A stretch of DNA of 64,000 nucleotides from Shimia sp. SK013 (GTDB lineage: Bacteria > Pseudomonadota > Alphaproteobacteria > Rhodobacterales > Rhodobacteraceae). The stretch lies in assembly GCF_001292625.1 (NCBI RefSeq), contig NZ_LAJH01000021.1, positions 1 to 64,000 on the forward strand. Reading direction: 5' to 3'. Shown piece by piece: positions 8,476-17,197 of this stretch (position 1 is the first letter of the stretch; each line of letters opens with the position of its first letter). The notes beneath the pieces were generated by a model. That model worked only from the letters and a program-made list of their open reading frames with translations. It did no database searches and was not told the DNA's origin. Made by a program: the position numbers and the translations under genes.

Positions 8476-9624
8476 TTAGGAAACTTGCGCTGCGATTTCG
8501 GCTTCAAAAGCCCATGCAAGCCACGGCAGCATCGCGTTGATGTCAGCGGTTTCCACCGTGCCACCACACCAGATGCGCAGGCCGGCTGGCGCGTCGCGAT
8601 AAGCACCGATGTCCAGCGCGATGTCTTCAGCTTCCAAACGTTTCGCAACGGCTTTGGCAAAGGCCGCGCCGTCTTGAATGCGTGCGTCAGTGAACTTCAG
8701 ACAGACCGAGGTGTTGGAGCGTGTCGCATCATCCTCGGCCAGATTTGCGATCCAGTCATTGGCATCGCAGAAATCAAACACGGCCTGCGCGTTGGCGTCA
8801 GCCCGCGCGATCATGCCTTTCAGACCACCCACCGAACGGGCCCAGTCCAGTGCAAAGAGGTAATCCTCAACTGCCAGCATCGACGGCGTGTTGATGGTCG
8901 CGCCGGTAAAGATGCCTTCGATCAGCTTGCCGCCTTTGGTCATGCGAAAGATTTTCGGCAGGGGCCATGCAGGGGTGTAGCTTTCCAGACGAGCGACAGC
9001 ATGTGGCGACAGAACAATCACACCGTGGGCCGCTTCGCCGCCCAGAACCTTCTGCCAAGAGAAGGTGGTGACATCCAGCTTGTCCCAATCCAGATCCATC
9101 GCGAAAGCCGCCGAAGTGGCGTCACAAATTGTCAGGCCGGTGCGGTTTGCGTCGATCCAGTCGCCGTTTGGCACGCGCACACCCGAGGTGGTGCCGTTCC
9201 ATGTAAAGACAACGTCGTTGTTGAAATCCACAGAGGCAAGATCAACAATCTGGCCATAGTCGGCGGTGTTGGCCACGGCGTCGATCTTCAGCTGTTTGAC
9301 CACGTCGGTGATCCAGCCTGCGCCGAAAGATTCCCATGCCAGCATCTCAACCTTGCGTTCGCCAAGCAGCGACCACAGAGCCATCTCAACCGCGCCAGTG
9401 TCAGACGCAGGAACGATGCCGATTTTATAGTCAGCGGGGATGCCCAGAACTTCGCGGGTGCCTTCGATGGCACCCTTCAGCTTGGCTTTGCCAACAGCTG
9501 CGCGGTGGCTGCGACCCAATGGGGCGTCGGCCAGTTTGGACAATTCAAATGTGGGGGGTTTGGCACATGGGCCAGAAGAAAAACGCGGATTTGCCGGCCG
9601 CGTTGCCGGTTGCTGAGTAGCCAT
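8476..9624 (-). CDS. serC: Phosphoserine aminotransferase
   Basis: A 382-residue class V PLP aminotransferase that converts 3-phosphohydroxypyruvate and glutamate to phosphoserine. The N-terminal segment [13 protein letters not shown] is typical of the alphaproteobacterial branch, and [13 protein letters not shown] holds the PLP-binding lysine. The start at 9624 is supported by AAGGA eight bases upstream and by the family N-terminus; an earlier in-frame ATG at 9708 would run through the structured leader. It is first of the serC-serA pair, so the candidate leader RNA could control both genes. Confidence 0.96.
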   Translation of the reverse strand: MATQQPATRPANPRFSSGPCAKPPTFELSKLADAPLGRSHRAAVGKAKLKGAIEGTREVLGIPADYKIGIVPASDTGAVEMALWSLLGERKVEMLAWESFGAGWITDVVKQLKIDAVANTADYGQIVDLASVDFNNDVVFTWNGTTSGVRVPNGDWIDANRTGLTICDATSAAFAMDLDWDKLDVTTFSWQKVLGGEAAHGVIVLSPHAVARLESYTPAWPLPKIFRMTKGGKLIEGIFTGATINTPSMLAVEDYLFALDWARSVGGLKGMIARADANAQAVFDFCDANDWIANLAEDDATRSNTSVCLKFTDARIQDGAAFAKAVAKRLEAEDIALDIGAYRDAPAGLRIWCGGTVETADINAMLPWLAWAFEAEIAAQVS

Positions 9625-9638
9625 TGATGCTATCCTTA

Positions 9639-9735
9639 CAGATATCTGCCCTTCGTTGGGGAAGGGTGTCCCACCGCCGGACATACGGGGGATGCTGCGG
9701 TCGCACAACCGTCAAATTCGCCGCAGACGACAGAT
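9639..9735 (-). ncRNA. Candidate serC-motif leader RNA
   Basis: Between the upstream region and serC the minus strand can fold into a series of short helices: CTGCGG/CCGCAG (9695-9700 with 9721-9726), GTCC/GGAC (9668-9671 with 9679-9682), CCCTTC/GAAGGG (9649-9654 with 9661-9666) and the self-complementary CAGATATCTG (9639-9648) just before the ribosome-binding site. A conserved structured leader called the serC motif is known upstream of serC in Rhodobacterales from comparative genomics; position and helices agree with it. Its ligand or mode of action is not known to me. Confidence 0.6.
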
Positions 9736-9849
9736 TGTGACTCAAATACGACCTGTTCTGTCTCCTATCGGAAACTCTATTTCACGGGCTTTCAAACAGG
9801 CCCAAATTGGCGCAGTTTAGCGCTGAACGTCCTGAAGTGAGCGCGGCAG

Positions 9850-10719
9850 ATGCCCGGAGTGATCGAAAAAATACAATACCTTCTGCGTGACCCTTACGTC
9901 GGTTTGCCGTCGGAGGTGACAGATTTACCAAGTACGTACCCTGACAAGCGATACGTCGTTTTTTTCACGCCTCGCAGCGGCAGCACGCGGCTGACCAACT
10001 TGATCAGGAGGGCCGGTGGCTTGGGGCGTCCAGACGAATGCTTTAACCCCGATATTGTACCCGCGCTGGCCAAAAAATTGGGCGCAGACAGTTTGGAGAC
10101 CTACACTGACCGTCTTTTACGAGCGCGGCAGGATGGCAAGATTTTCGGGTGCGAAGTCACCTATTTACAGATAATGATTTTGTTCAAATCGGCGCGTCGT
10201 TTTCGGAGGGCCGTCAATCCGACCGACCTGATATGGTTGATCAGAGAGGACCTTGTGGCGCAATCTGTGTCTGCGAGCAGAATGGTGCAAACCGGAGTGT
10301 CCCAGTCGGTTTTTTCCAGCCCAAAGGAATTGGCGCAGGCGGATAAGGATTTTGTCTATGACGCGCCCGCCATTCGAAGCGCCATGCTACGTATGCTTGT
10401 TCAGGAATGGCGCACCGAGGCCGTTCTGGCTCAAATGCCTCACAAGCCGCTTCGATTGAGCTACGAGTTGGTCAATGCCTTTCCGCCGCAGAGTGTCCTT
10501 ACACTCATACGTGACCATCTAAAAACCGAGCCGAAAGATGATTCGCGGGTGTTTTCTACCCATAAGAAAGTGTCCGGGACCAAAAGTTTAGAGATGTCAG
10601 AGCGATTTCGCGCAGAACACGCTGGCTTCGTTGCTTGGGTGGATCGACGTCGCGCAAAAAGAATCGCCGCACTGGACGAGGCACGAGCAGCGTTGAGCGA
10701 ATTGCAGTCGGCGTCGTGA
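9850..10719 (+). CDS. Stf0-type sulfotransferase
   Basis: A 289-residue protein. The N-terminal FFTPRSGSTRLTNLI (about residues 38-52) is the PAPS 5'-phosphosulfate loop of the Stf0 family, followed by GRPDECFNPD, which matches its substrate loop. Stf0 enzymes move sulfate from PAPS to sugars or lipids, as in trehalose 2-sulfation in mycobacteria. The acceptor here is unknown. No signal peptide or membrane helix is present, so the enzyme should be cytoplasmic. It sits between the divergent serC and the co-directional serB, with no evident link to serine synthesis. Start at the ATG at 9850. Confidence 0.8.
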   Translation: MPGVIEKIQYLLRDPYVGLPSEVTDLPSTYPDKRYVVFFTPRSGSTRLTNLIRRAGGLGRPDECFNPDIVPALAKKLGADSLETYTDRLLRARQDGKIFGCEVTYLQIMILFKSARRFRRAVNPTDLIWLIREDLVAQSVSASRMVQTGVSQSVFSSPKELAQADKDFVYDAPAIRSAMLRMLVQEWRTEAVLAQMPHKPLRLSYELVNAFPPQSVLTLIRDHLKTEPKDDSRVFSTHKKVSGTKSLEMSERFRAEHAGFVAWVDRRRAKRIAALDEARAALSELQSAS

Positions 10720-10800
10720 GACAGTCTTGGCTGGCATTGGCAGGCACGCCATGCTCTATGCGGCGCGAGATCGTAACTGACCTATCCAACTGAGGCTGAC

Positions 10801-11679
10801 ATGTATATTGCCACGCTGCTGACTTCCCCGAATTCCGCAACGCTTGAACCATCTTTGGTGGAAAACCTGCGCAATGCGTGGGGAGGCGGCGATGCGCAGT
10901 GGTTGGCGCCGGATGAGGCCGCAGAATTTGCGCTAGACGCGATGCCGGACAATCGGTGGGATGTCTGGGCCGATCTTCAGAGTATGAGCGTCGATCTGGT
11001 GATCCAACCCGCCGAAGGGCGGTGCAAAAAGATGCTGCTGGCGGACATGGACAGCACCATGATCCAGCAGGAATGTATCGACGAGCTGGCGGATGAGGCT
11101 GGCGTCGGCGACCGTGTCAAAAACATCACCGAACGGGCGATGAACGGTGAACTGGATTTTGACGGAGCGCTGACAGAACGTGTCGGTCTGCTCAAAGGCC
11201 TGGATGAGGGAGTGATCTCCAAGGTTCTGGCTGAGCGCATCACACTGATGCCTGGCGGACGCACATTGTTGGCGACGATGAAGGCGCATGGCACTTATGC
11301 CGCGTTGGTGTCGGGTGGATTCACTGCGTTCACGGCCAAGGTCGCGGCGGAACTGGGATTTGATGAAAACCGTGCCAACACGTTGCTTGTCGCGGACGGC
11401 GCATTGACCGGTGATGTGGGCCGGCCAATTCTCGGACGGGAAGCCAAAGTACAAGCCCTTAAGGAAATCACAGCGCGCCTTGGTTTGGCGCATGACGACG
11501 TGATGGCCGTGGGCGACGGGGCCAACGATCTGGGCATGCTGGGACTGGCCGGGGCGGGGGTAGCGCTGCATGCAAAACCCACGGTGGCGGCGGAGTGCGA
11601 CATCCGCATCAATCACGGTGATCTGACAGCGCTGCTTTATATTCAAGGCTACGCCAAGACCGAGTTTGTCGGGATCTGA
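10801..11679 (+). CDS. serB: Phosphoserine phosphatase
   Basis: A 292-residue HAD-family phosphatase that releases serine from phosphoserine, the last step of the pathway begun by serA and serC. LLADMDSTMIQQECIDELA holds the nucleophilic Asp and the DxD motif, VSGGFT holds the second motif, and GDGANDLGML holds the metal-binding aspartates. The first 75 residues form the N-terminal domain usual for longer proteobacterial SerB. The downstream transporter gene begins four bases after its stop, so the two are probably co-transcribed. Confidence 0.96.
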   Translation: MYIATLLTSPNSATLEPSLVENLRNAWGGGDAQWLAPDEAAEFALDAMPDNRWDVWADLQSMSVDLVIQPAEGRCKKMLLADMDSTMIQQECIDELADEAGVGDRVKNITERAMNGELDFDGALTERVGLLKGLDEGVISKVLAERITLMPGGRTLLATMKAHGTYAALVSGGFTAFTAKVAAELGFDENRANTLLVADGALTGDVGRPILGREAKVQALKEITARLGLAHDDVMAVGDGANDLGMLGLAGAGVALHAKPTVAAECDIRINHGDLTALLYIQGYAKTEFVGI

Positions 11680-11682
11680 TAC

Positions 11683-12441
11683 ATGCTTGAATTTGGGCTT
11701 GAGGCTTTGCTGCTGTTGTTGGCAGCCGGGTTTTTCGCGGGCTTTGTGGATGCCATAGCGGGCGGAGGTGGCTTGATCACATTGCCGACGTTGATGATTG
11801 CGGGGGTGCCGCCGGTTCAGGCTTTGGCGACCAACAAAATCCAAGGCATGTTTGGTTCGGGAACGGCCGCCTATTCATATGCCAAAAGCGGGCTGGTGGA
11901 TCTTCGCGAGCAGGCGCTGCCTGCGATACTGGCCGGTGTGGCGTCTTTTGCAGGCGCCTTGCTGGTGTCGGTGTTGCCCACTGATTGGATCCAACTTGTC
12001 CTGCCAATGCTGTTGATTGGCATCGCGATCTTCTTTGCGTTTCGCAAGGATCCCGGTGACCTTGACCAATCAGCGCGAATGTCGCCTCTGGCTTTTACAT
12101 GGACTGCCGTGCCGATGATTGGCGCCTATGACGGTTTGCTCGGTCCCGGTGCTGGCAGCTTTTTCATGATCGCCTTTGTGGCGCTGGGCGGCTACGGCAT
12201 CCTTAAGGCCACGGCCCACACCAAGCTGTTGAATTTCGCCTCCAACGTCGGCGGGCTCGCCGGGTTTATCCTCGTGGCGGAACCGCTGTGGGCGCTGGGG
12301 TTGATGATGGGAATGATGCAAATTGCAGGTGCGCGGCTTGGGGCCAAGATTGCGATGGCCAAAGGTGCAAAGCTGATCAGGCCTTTGTTGGTCGCAACAT
12401 CCCTAGTGCTCGCGGCCAAGCTTTTGTGGGATGTGCTTTAA
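11683..12441 (+). CDS. TauE/SafE-family membrane exporter (YfcA-like)
   Basis: A 252-residue polytopic membrane protein with about seven or eight hydrophobic segments. The first repeat has GFVDAIAGGGGLITLP (about residues 22-37) and the second has GAYDGLLGPGAGSFF (about residues 146-160), the paired signature of the TauE/SafE superfamily. Members export sulfite, sulfoacetate or related anions; YfcA-type proteins have no settled substrate. It follows serB after four bases. Sulfite export would be compatible with a sulfur role, but neighbours do not decide it. Confidence 0.85.
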   Translation: MLEFGLEALLLLLAAGFFAGFVDAIAGGGGLITLPTLMIAGVPPVQALATNKIQGMFGSGTAAYSYAKSGLVDLREQALPAILAGVASFAGALLVSVLPTDWIQLVLPMLLIGIAIFFAFRKDPGDLDQSARMSPLAFTWTAVPMIGAYDGLLGPGAGSFFMIAFVALGGYGILKATAHTKLLNFASNVGGLAGFILVAEPLWALGLMMGMMQIAGARLGAKIAMAKGAKLIRPLLVATSLVLAAKLLWDVL

Positions 12442-12463
12442 ACGCGCTCACGATACCGTCATA

Positions 12464-12483
12464 ATTTAACATTTGTGTTAAAT
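12464..12483 (+). promoter_or_regulatory. Perfect palindrome, candidate ArsR-family operator
   Basis: ATTTAACA at 12464-12471 and TGTTAAAT at 12476-12483 are exact inverted copies separated by TTTG. The site lies 24 bases ahead of the ArsR-type regulator ATG at 12508, where autorepressors of this family bind. It also argues against translation starting further upstream, since that would place coding sequence over the site. Confidence 0.65.
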
Positions 12484-12507
12484 AAAGAATCGCGCAATGA
12501 TCAGATC

Positions 12508-12828
12508 ATGACACACCTGACCACAGCCTTCGCCGCTTTGTCCGATCAAACCCGCCTTGCAATGGTGGAGCGATTGATGGGCGAGGGCGAACTCGCTGCT
12601 GGTGATCTGGTGTCTGACGCCAAAATCAGTGGTCCTGCCATCTCACGCCACCTGAAGGTGTTGCGCACTGCCGGATTGATCCAACAACGCGCAGACGGCA
12701 CCAAACGTTTCTATTCTGTGCGGCCAGAGGCGATGCGGGCCATCGCGGGCTGGACAATGGATCACAAAGCATTTTGGCACGCGGGTCTGGACCGTCTGGA
12801 TGCCTTGTTTGCGGAGGAAAATGAATGA
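12508..12828 (+). CDS. ArsR-family winged-helix repressor
   Basis: A 106-residue regulator with the compact winged helix of the ArsR/SmtB family: FAALSDQTRLAMVERL for the first helices, then GPAISRHLKVLRTAGLIQQRADGTKRFYSV for the recognition helix and wing. There is no CxC metal site, so it belongs to the metal-free branch (SdpR/YczG-like) that commonly accompanies SRPBCC genes. The start at 12508 is preferred because an earlier TTG-type start would lie over the palindrome. Its stop overlaps the next gene by four bases (ATGA), indicating a coupled operon and probable autoregulation. Confidence 0.9.
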   Translation: MTHLTTAFAALSDQTRLAMVERLMGEGELAAGDLVSDAKISGPAISRHLKVLRTAGLIQQRADGTKRFYSVRPEAMRAIAGWTMDHKAFWHAGLDRLDALFAEENE

Positions 12829-13253
12829 CAGACGCCCGATTGGAACGCGACTTTCCAGTGACGCCAGACCGGCTTTATGCGGCGGTGACAAACCCGGCCG
12901 ATCTGTCCCGCTGGTGGGGTCCAGAAGGCATGACATTGGGTGCACACACGCTTGAGTTCACCAAGCTGGGTGCTTGGCATTCCGTGATCCACGGTGATGA
13001 GGGGCGAACCATGAAGATGTCCGGACAGGTCACCAGCTTGGATCCGCCTAAATCGGTTGGCTTCACGTGGGCTTGGCATGACGAAAACGATGCGCGCGGC
13101 CACGAGAGCCATGTCACATTTACGATCGTTGAAACCGCGGACGGCGCCAAGTTGATCATCGATCACCGCGATCTTCAGGACGAGGATCAGGCGCAAGGTC
13201 ACAGCCGTGGCTGGACCAGTACCCTCAACTGCCTCGCGGCGCTTTTTGAATGA
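12825..13253 (+). CDS. SRPBCC/AHSA1-domain protein
   Basis: A 142-residue START-like protein. PVTPDRLYAAVTNPADLSRWWGPEGM near the N-terminus and SRGWTSTLNCLAALFE at the C-terminus are characteristic of the AHSA1 (activator of Hsp90 ATPase homologue) branch, which forms a ligand pocket. The ligand is unknown. The ArsR-SRPBCC arrangement with overlapping ATGA is very common in proteobacteria, and the repressor is expected to control this gene through the palindrome at 12464-12483. Confidence 0.87.
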   Translation: MTDARLERDFPVTPDRLYAAVTNPADLSRWWGPEGMTLGAHTLEFTKLGAWHSVIHGDEGRTMKMSGQVTSLDPPKSVGFTWAWHDENDARGHESHVTFTIVETADGAKLIIDHRDLQDEDQAQGHSRGWTSTLNCLAALFE

Positions 13254-13290
13254 ATTTCACTTAAGACCCTTCACAACAAGGAGACTTTTA

Positions 13291-13605
13291 ATGCCCAAAT
13301 TTATGTTCATCTACCACGGCGGTGGCCGACCCGAGACCCCGGAAGAAGGCGAAAAAGTCATGGCCGCCTGGGGCGCCTGGATGGAAGGCCTCGGCGCCAA
13401 TATGATCGACGGTGGCAATCCGGCGGGCGTGTCCAAAACCGTCAGCGCCAGTGGTGTATCGGATGACGGCGGCGCAAACCCTGTCTCAGGTTACACACTG
13501 GTGAACGCCGCTGACATGGATGCTGCTTGCGAAATGGCCAAGGGCTGCCCGATCCTTGACGGCGGCAAAGGCACAGTGGAAGTCGCAGAAGCGATGGAGA
13601 TGTAA
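13291..13605 (+). CDS. YCII-related protein
   Basis: A 104-residue dimeric alpha/beta-barrel protein of the YCII/DGPF group, with MFIYHGGGRPETPEE at the start, MAAWGAWMEGLGANMIDGGNP in the middle and GYTLVNAADMDAACEMAKGCP before the C-terminus. Start at the ATG at 13291, preceded by AAGGAG. Members are often linked to extracytoplasmic stress responses, but enzymatic activity is unproven. It is probably the third gene of the ArsR-SRPBCC operon, 37 bases downstream. Confidence 0.85.
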   Translation: MPKFMFIYHGGGRPETPEEGEKVMAAWGAWMEGLGANMIDGGNPAGVSKTVSASGVSDDGGANPVSGYTLVNAADMDAACEMAKGCPILDGGKGTVEVAEAMEM

Positions 13606-13641
13606 GGCTCAGCGCAGCTGAGCGACGCCCAACCAAGCGCT

Positions 13642-13659
13642 GGCGCCCCTTGGGGCGCC
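13642..13659. terminator. Short G+C-rich hairpin between convergent genes
   Basis: GGCGCCCC and GGGGCGCC flank two bases between the convergent YCII gene and asparaginase gene. No T-run follows on either strand, so it may be a weak bidirectional terminator or only a stable palindrome. Confidence 0.35.
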
Positions 13660-13684
13660 CGTGATGGGCGGGAGCGCTGCCGAA

Positions 13685-14680
13685 TTAACGCAGCGCAGGG
13701 CCTGCTTTCATCAGACCTGTTTGCAAACCGTCCCAGTTCCGAATTGGCGCATCGAGGTATTTTTTGGCCTCAGGATGTGCGGGATCAAGCGCGCCGAGTT
13801 TGACCAGAATGGCGGCAATCGCGTTCTCCGATGCACGGGTTGCCCCGTCCACGATTTTGAGCGCCACGCCCAGACCTTGTTCCGGTAACATCGCTACGAA
13901 ATAGGCCTCGGCGCCGGTTTTTATCGCAACAGTATGCCCCATCGCGCGCATCAGGTTGGTGCAGGCGCGGCCTTCTCCCGCAACATATTCCGGATGTTTC
14001 GCCATGGCGGTACGCAGCCGTGCGGCGGCGGTTTCGCGGGTGCCGTTGCCTTCGCGCGCACTGGCATAAAACGCCATCGCGCGGGCCATGCCGTGCAGCG
14101 TGCTGGCATGATTGGGAGCAGAGCAACCGTCGATACCGTAACCGGCGCTGTTTTCCTGCGTTAACTCTTCGTGTGCGGCCAGAACCGCTTTTTGCACCGG
14201 ATGGTCGATCTCGCAATACTCCGGGCCTGCGCCAAGGTGTTTGGTCAGCGTTAGAAATCCTGAATGTTTGCCAGAGCAATTGTTGTGCACGCGACAAACC
14301 GGATCGCCACAGCGGATCAAGTCATCGCGGATCGCCAGATCTCGCGGCTCTTGCGGGCCGCACCGCAGATCATCTTCGCCAAATCCCTGTGCCGCCAGCC
14401 AGTCCCGTACCATGTCGTTGTGGATGGCCGACGCATTGTGGCTCGCGCAGGCCATTGCCAGATGTGTCTCGCTCAGCCCCGCCGCATCTGCTGCGCCGCT
14501 TTCAACAAGCGGCAGCGCCTGAATCATTTTTGATGAACTGCGCGGCAATACAACGGCCTCGGGATCGCCCCAAGCGTCCACAATTTCACCTGCGGCGTTA
14601 CAGACCACCGCATGCCCGTGATGCACACTTTCAAGGATGTCTCCTCGCCACATTTCCGTCATCAGCACCGGATCAGTCAT
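13685..14680 (-). CDS. L-asparaginase, rhizobial type II family
   Basis: A 331-residue enzyme that hydrolyses asparagine to aspartate and ammonia. It belongs to the asparaginase family typified by Rhizobium etli AnsA, which is unrelated to the E. coli enzymes: SSSKMIQALPLVESGAAD, ACASHNASAIHN, NNCSGKHSGFLTL and GIDGCSAPNHA are its conserved blocks, with the SxxK serine/lysine pair and the zinc-binding cysteines. The ATG at 14680, with GAGAG ahead, is preferred over ATG codons up to 87 bases upstream. No signal peptide is seen, so it is cytoplasmic. It is divergent from the IalB-like gene. Confidence 0.88.
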   Translation of the reverse strand: MTDPVLMTEMWRGDILESVHHGHAVVCNAAGEIVDAWGDPEAVVLPRSSSKMIQALPLVESGAADAAGLSETHLAMACASHNASAIHNDMVRDWLAAQGFGEDDLRCGPQEPRDLAIRDDLIRCGDPVCRVHNNCSGKHSGFLTLTKHLGAGPEYCEIDHPVQKAVLAAHEELTQENSAGYGIDGCSAPNHASTLHGMARAMAFYASAREGNGTRETAAARLRTAMAKHPEYVAGEGRACTNLMRAMGHTVAIKTGAEAYFVAMLPEQGLGVALKIVDGATRASENAIAAILVKLGALDPAHPEAKKYLDAPIRNWDGLQTGLMKAGPALR

Positions 14681-14849
14681 GATTTCTCTCTTTTTCATGG
14701 GCAAAATCGTGCCAACGGGTCTTTCGCCCAAAGGCCAACATGGGTTAGACTCACCGCATCGAGACAAGAATGTCCAGCCTACAACAAATGGCGAACAAGC
14801 CGGGGCGGACAGTTATTTGAGGCAAGTCACAGCTTGGAGGCTGTTGGGT

Positions 14850-15386
14850 ATGGGATCACATTTGGTGAAAGCCTTGGTTGCGGCGACAGGTCTGTCGCTG
14901 ATTGGGGTTGCCGGTCAGGCACAGGAAAGCAGCGACAATCAGGTTGCGGCAATGACCGACTGGAGCGTCTTTGAACACAAAGACAGCGACAAGCGGGAAT
15001 GCTGGGCGGTGAGCACCGCCAAAGAAAGCGTCAACACCCGCGGCGGGCAGGTGGTTGCGGTAAAGCGCAGCGACATCCTGTTGATGGTGTCGTATCTGCC
15101 GCATCTGAGCGTGACCGGGCAGGTCGGGTTCACCGGCGGGTATCCTTTTGCGTCCGGGTCTCCCGTGAACGTGGATATTGACGGCAAAACCTTTTCGCTG
15201 ATCACCGAAGGTGAATGGGCGTGGCCTGCCTCCGAAGGGGACGACGCGGCCATCGTTGCGGCGATGAAACGCGGCCAATCGGCTGTGTTCTCGGCGCAAT
15301 CCTCACGCGGAACCAAAACCAAAGACAGCTTTTCGCTTTCGGGCTTTACCGCTGCTGTCGAGGATGCCGGAAAACGCTGCCAATAA
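14850..15386 (+). CDS. Secreted invasion-associated locus B (IalB)-like protein
   Basis: A 178-residue protein with a clear signal peptide (residues 1-25, ending near GQAQE) and a mature domain that opens with DWSVFEHKDSDKRECWAVS, the W-to-C spacing seen in IalB-family proteins. A second cysteine lies near the C-terminus (GKRCQ), so a disulfide is likely. IalB proteins are periplasmic or outer-surface proteins first linked to Bartonella invasion but are widespread in free-living alphaproteobacteria, where the role is unknown. The ATG at 14850 has GGAGG nine bases upstream; longer upstream frames would lose the signal peptide. Confidence 0.72.
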   Translation: MGSHLVKALVAATGLSLIGVAGQAQESSDNQVAAMTDWSVFEHKDSDKRECWAVSTAKESVNTRGGQVVAVKRSDILLMVSYLPHLSVTGQVGFTGGYPFASGSPVNVDIDGKTFSLITEGEWAWPASEGDDAAIVAAMKRGQSAVFSAQSSRGTKTKDSFSLSGFTAAVEDAGKRCQ

Positions 15387-15507
15387 CGTGACCGGCCCGC
15401 ACATGCGGACCGTATGACCCCTGCCAGGGTTTAAGACTGCCACATTCGCCACAGGGGGGACGACCGTCGGACAAACCGACGGCGCCCAACAGGAATGAGG
15501 TACAGGT

Positions 15508-16512
15508 ATGGCAGATCCCAATTTTACCGAGATCAAATATCGCGGCGCGGGCTCGCAGGACTTTATCGAGATCGCCGTTGACGCCGGAATGGACGTCTCC
15601 GGCATTCAGGTTGTGATTTATCACGCCAACGGCAATGTGCGCTCGACCAATGGTATCGGCACTTATGACGACACCATGTTTGGTCTGGATGTTTATTCAC
15701 TTGATGCTGCCGTACACAAGAACGGCGCGGTGGCGCTTGTGGTGGATGGTGTGGTTGTCAGCTTTGTCTCTTTTGACAATAGCGTGACACCCAGTTCCGG
15801 CCCCGCTGCGGGAATGACGTCCACCCAGATCGGCTCCACCGGCAACAGCCAAAATCAATCCGTGCAACTTGATCAAAACGGCAATTGGGTCACTGGTCCA
15901 CTGAACGAAGGCACAATCCCGTGCTTTTTAGCTGGCACCAAGATCGCCACGCGACGTGGTGAAGTTTCGGTCGAGGATCTGCGCCCTGGTGATCACGTCA
16001 TGGTGCGCGATGGCGGCTTTGCGCCGATCCGCTGGATTGGTAGCTACACCACAGAAGCGCGCGGTCCGGCTTTTGAGAAAGCGGCTCCGATCAAGATACC
16101 GCGCGGCGCGATGGGCAAAGGACAGCCCAGCCGCGACCTTTATGTGTCCCCAAATCATCGGATCTGGATGCGCGACGCCAGCTTTGAAATGTTGTTTGAC
16201 TCGCGCGAAGTGTTGATCCCCGCCATGCAACTGGTCGGCTGGAACGGCATCACGCAGGTGTCTTACGTGCCGAAGCCGGAGTATTTCCACTTCCTGTTTG
16301 ACCAACACCAGATTGTTTTGTCAGACGGTTTGCTGACCGAAAGCTTTCATCCCGGAGAGGTCACGCTGGATCAGTTCCAACACGAAGCGCGGGACGAGCT
16401 GTTGCGCATGTTCCCCGACCTGATGCAGGTGGCGACCGGCGGTAAAACCGCGCGGCGCTGTTTGAAGTCGTATGAGGCGCCATTGGCGCTGGAGGCGAAA
16501 TCAGTCGCCTGA
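15508..16512 (+). CDS. Hint-domain protein with N-terminal beta-rich domain
   Basis: A 334-residue protein. Residues 1-95 form a beta-rich domain of unknown type, then a low-complexity Ser/Thr/Gln/Asn linker, then a Hint domain from Cys139 (CFLAGTKIATRRGEVSVEDLRPGD), with APIRWIG and SPNHRIWM blocks. This is the Hedgehog/intein-like (Hint_2) family, common in Rhodobacterales and usually attached to secreted adhesin-like modules. The Cys could drive self-splitting by an N-S shift, but most of the protein after it is the Hint domain itself. No classical signal peptide is seen; export by a type I system is possible. Its end overlaps the convergent WYL regulator by 12 bases. Confidence 0.85.
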   Translation: MADPNFTEIKYRGAGSQDFIEIAVDAGMDVSGIQVVIYHANGNVRSTNGIGTYDDTMFGLDVYSLDAAVHKNGAVALVVDGVVVSFVSFDNSVTPSSGPAAGMTSTQIGSTGNSQNQSVQLDQNGNWVTGPLNEGTIPCFLAGTKIATRRGEVSVEDLRPGDHVMVRDGGFAPIRWIGSYTTEARGPAFEKAAPIKIPRGAMGKGQPSRDLYVSPNHRIWMRDASFEMLFDSREVLIPAMQLVGWNGITQVSYVPKPEYFHFLFDQHQIVLSDGLLTESFHPGEVTLDQFQHEARDELLRMFPDLMQVATGGKTARRCLKSYEAPLALEAKSVA

Positions 16513-17196
16513 CGGGTGTTCGGCGTAAAAGCGCAAAAGGTAAGTGGCCAGACTTTTGTCCTCTTCTTCGACGAAGGGCTCGCCTGTGTCCAAACATGTC
16601 TTGATCCGGTCGATCCGAAACACGCGAAAATCCTGTCGCGTCTCGCACCATCCCGTCATGGTCCACGCACGGCCCCAGTATTCCATTTGCAAAGGTCTGA
16701 TCCGGCGGCGCGTGCGGCTGCCATTTAGGGCCAGATACTCGATCGCCAGCACCAGTTGTTCACGAATTGCGCGCCGGATGACTGGCATCAGCTCAAAACT
16801 TGCCTCCACGTCCGGCGCCGCAAAGATTTCTTTGCCAAAGCCGTCCAGCGCACCAAACATCGGGTTGGGCATGGCCTGATCGATTTTGGTCAGAACGCGA
16901 TTGGCGGCGTCTTGCAGCTCTGTATCCGCAGCTTGGCGCACCAGCGCTGCGCCCAGATGCAGCGCTTCAAGTTCCACCTGCGACAACGCCATTGGCGGCA
17001 TAAACACCGGTGCGCGCAGGATGTAGCCGACCCCGCGCTCGCCCTCGACGGGGATGCCGCTGGCCACCAGCGTGTCCATGTCACGATAAATTGTGCGGAC
17101 TGCCACCTCCATGTGCTCTGCCAGATCCGCCGCGCGGTGCAACCGCCCGTCGCGCAGGATCTGGATCAGGTCAAAAAGGCGGTCGGTCCGACGCAT
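16501..17196 (-). CDS. YafY-type HTH/WYL transcriptional regulator
   Basis: A 231-residue regulator with an N-terminal DeoR-like winged helix (MRRTDRLFDLIQILRDGR, then AEHMEVAVRTIYRDMDTLVASG) and a C-terminal WYL domain from about residue 135 (VLAIEYLALNGSRTRRRIRPLQMEYWGRAWTMTGWC). WYL domains bind small or nucleic-acid ligands and control many stress genes. The gene downstream begins one base after its stop, so the two form an operon and the regulator may control that partner. Confidence 0.88.
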   Translation of the reverse strand: MRRTDRLFDLIQILRDGRLHRAADLAEHMEVAVRTIYRDMDTLVASGIPVEGERGVGYILRAPVFMPPMALSQVELEALHLGAALVRQAADTELQDAANRVLTKIDQAMPNPMFGALDGFGKEIFAAPDVEASFELMPVIRRAIREQLVLAIEYLALNGSRTRRRIRPLQMEYWGRAWTMTGWCETRQDFRVFRIDRIKTCLDTGEPFVEEEDKSLATYLLRFYAEHPSGD

Positions 17197-17197
17197 G

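Noticed and set aside
8413-9627. 404-codon plus-strand frame opposite serC
   Set aside because: Antisense shadow of serC with no recognisable protein features.
10933-11844. 303-codon minus-strand frame opposite serB
   Set aside because: It spans serB and part of the next gene on the opposite strand and has no domain.
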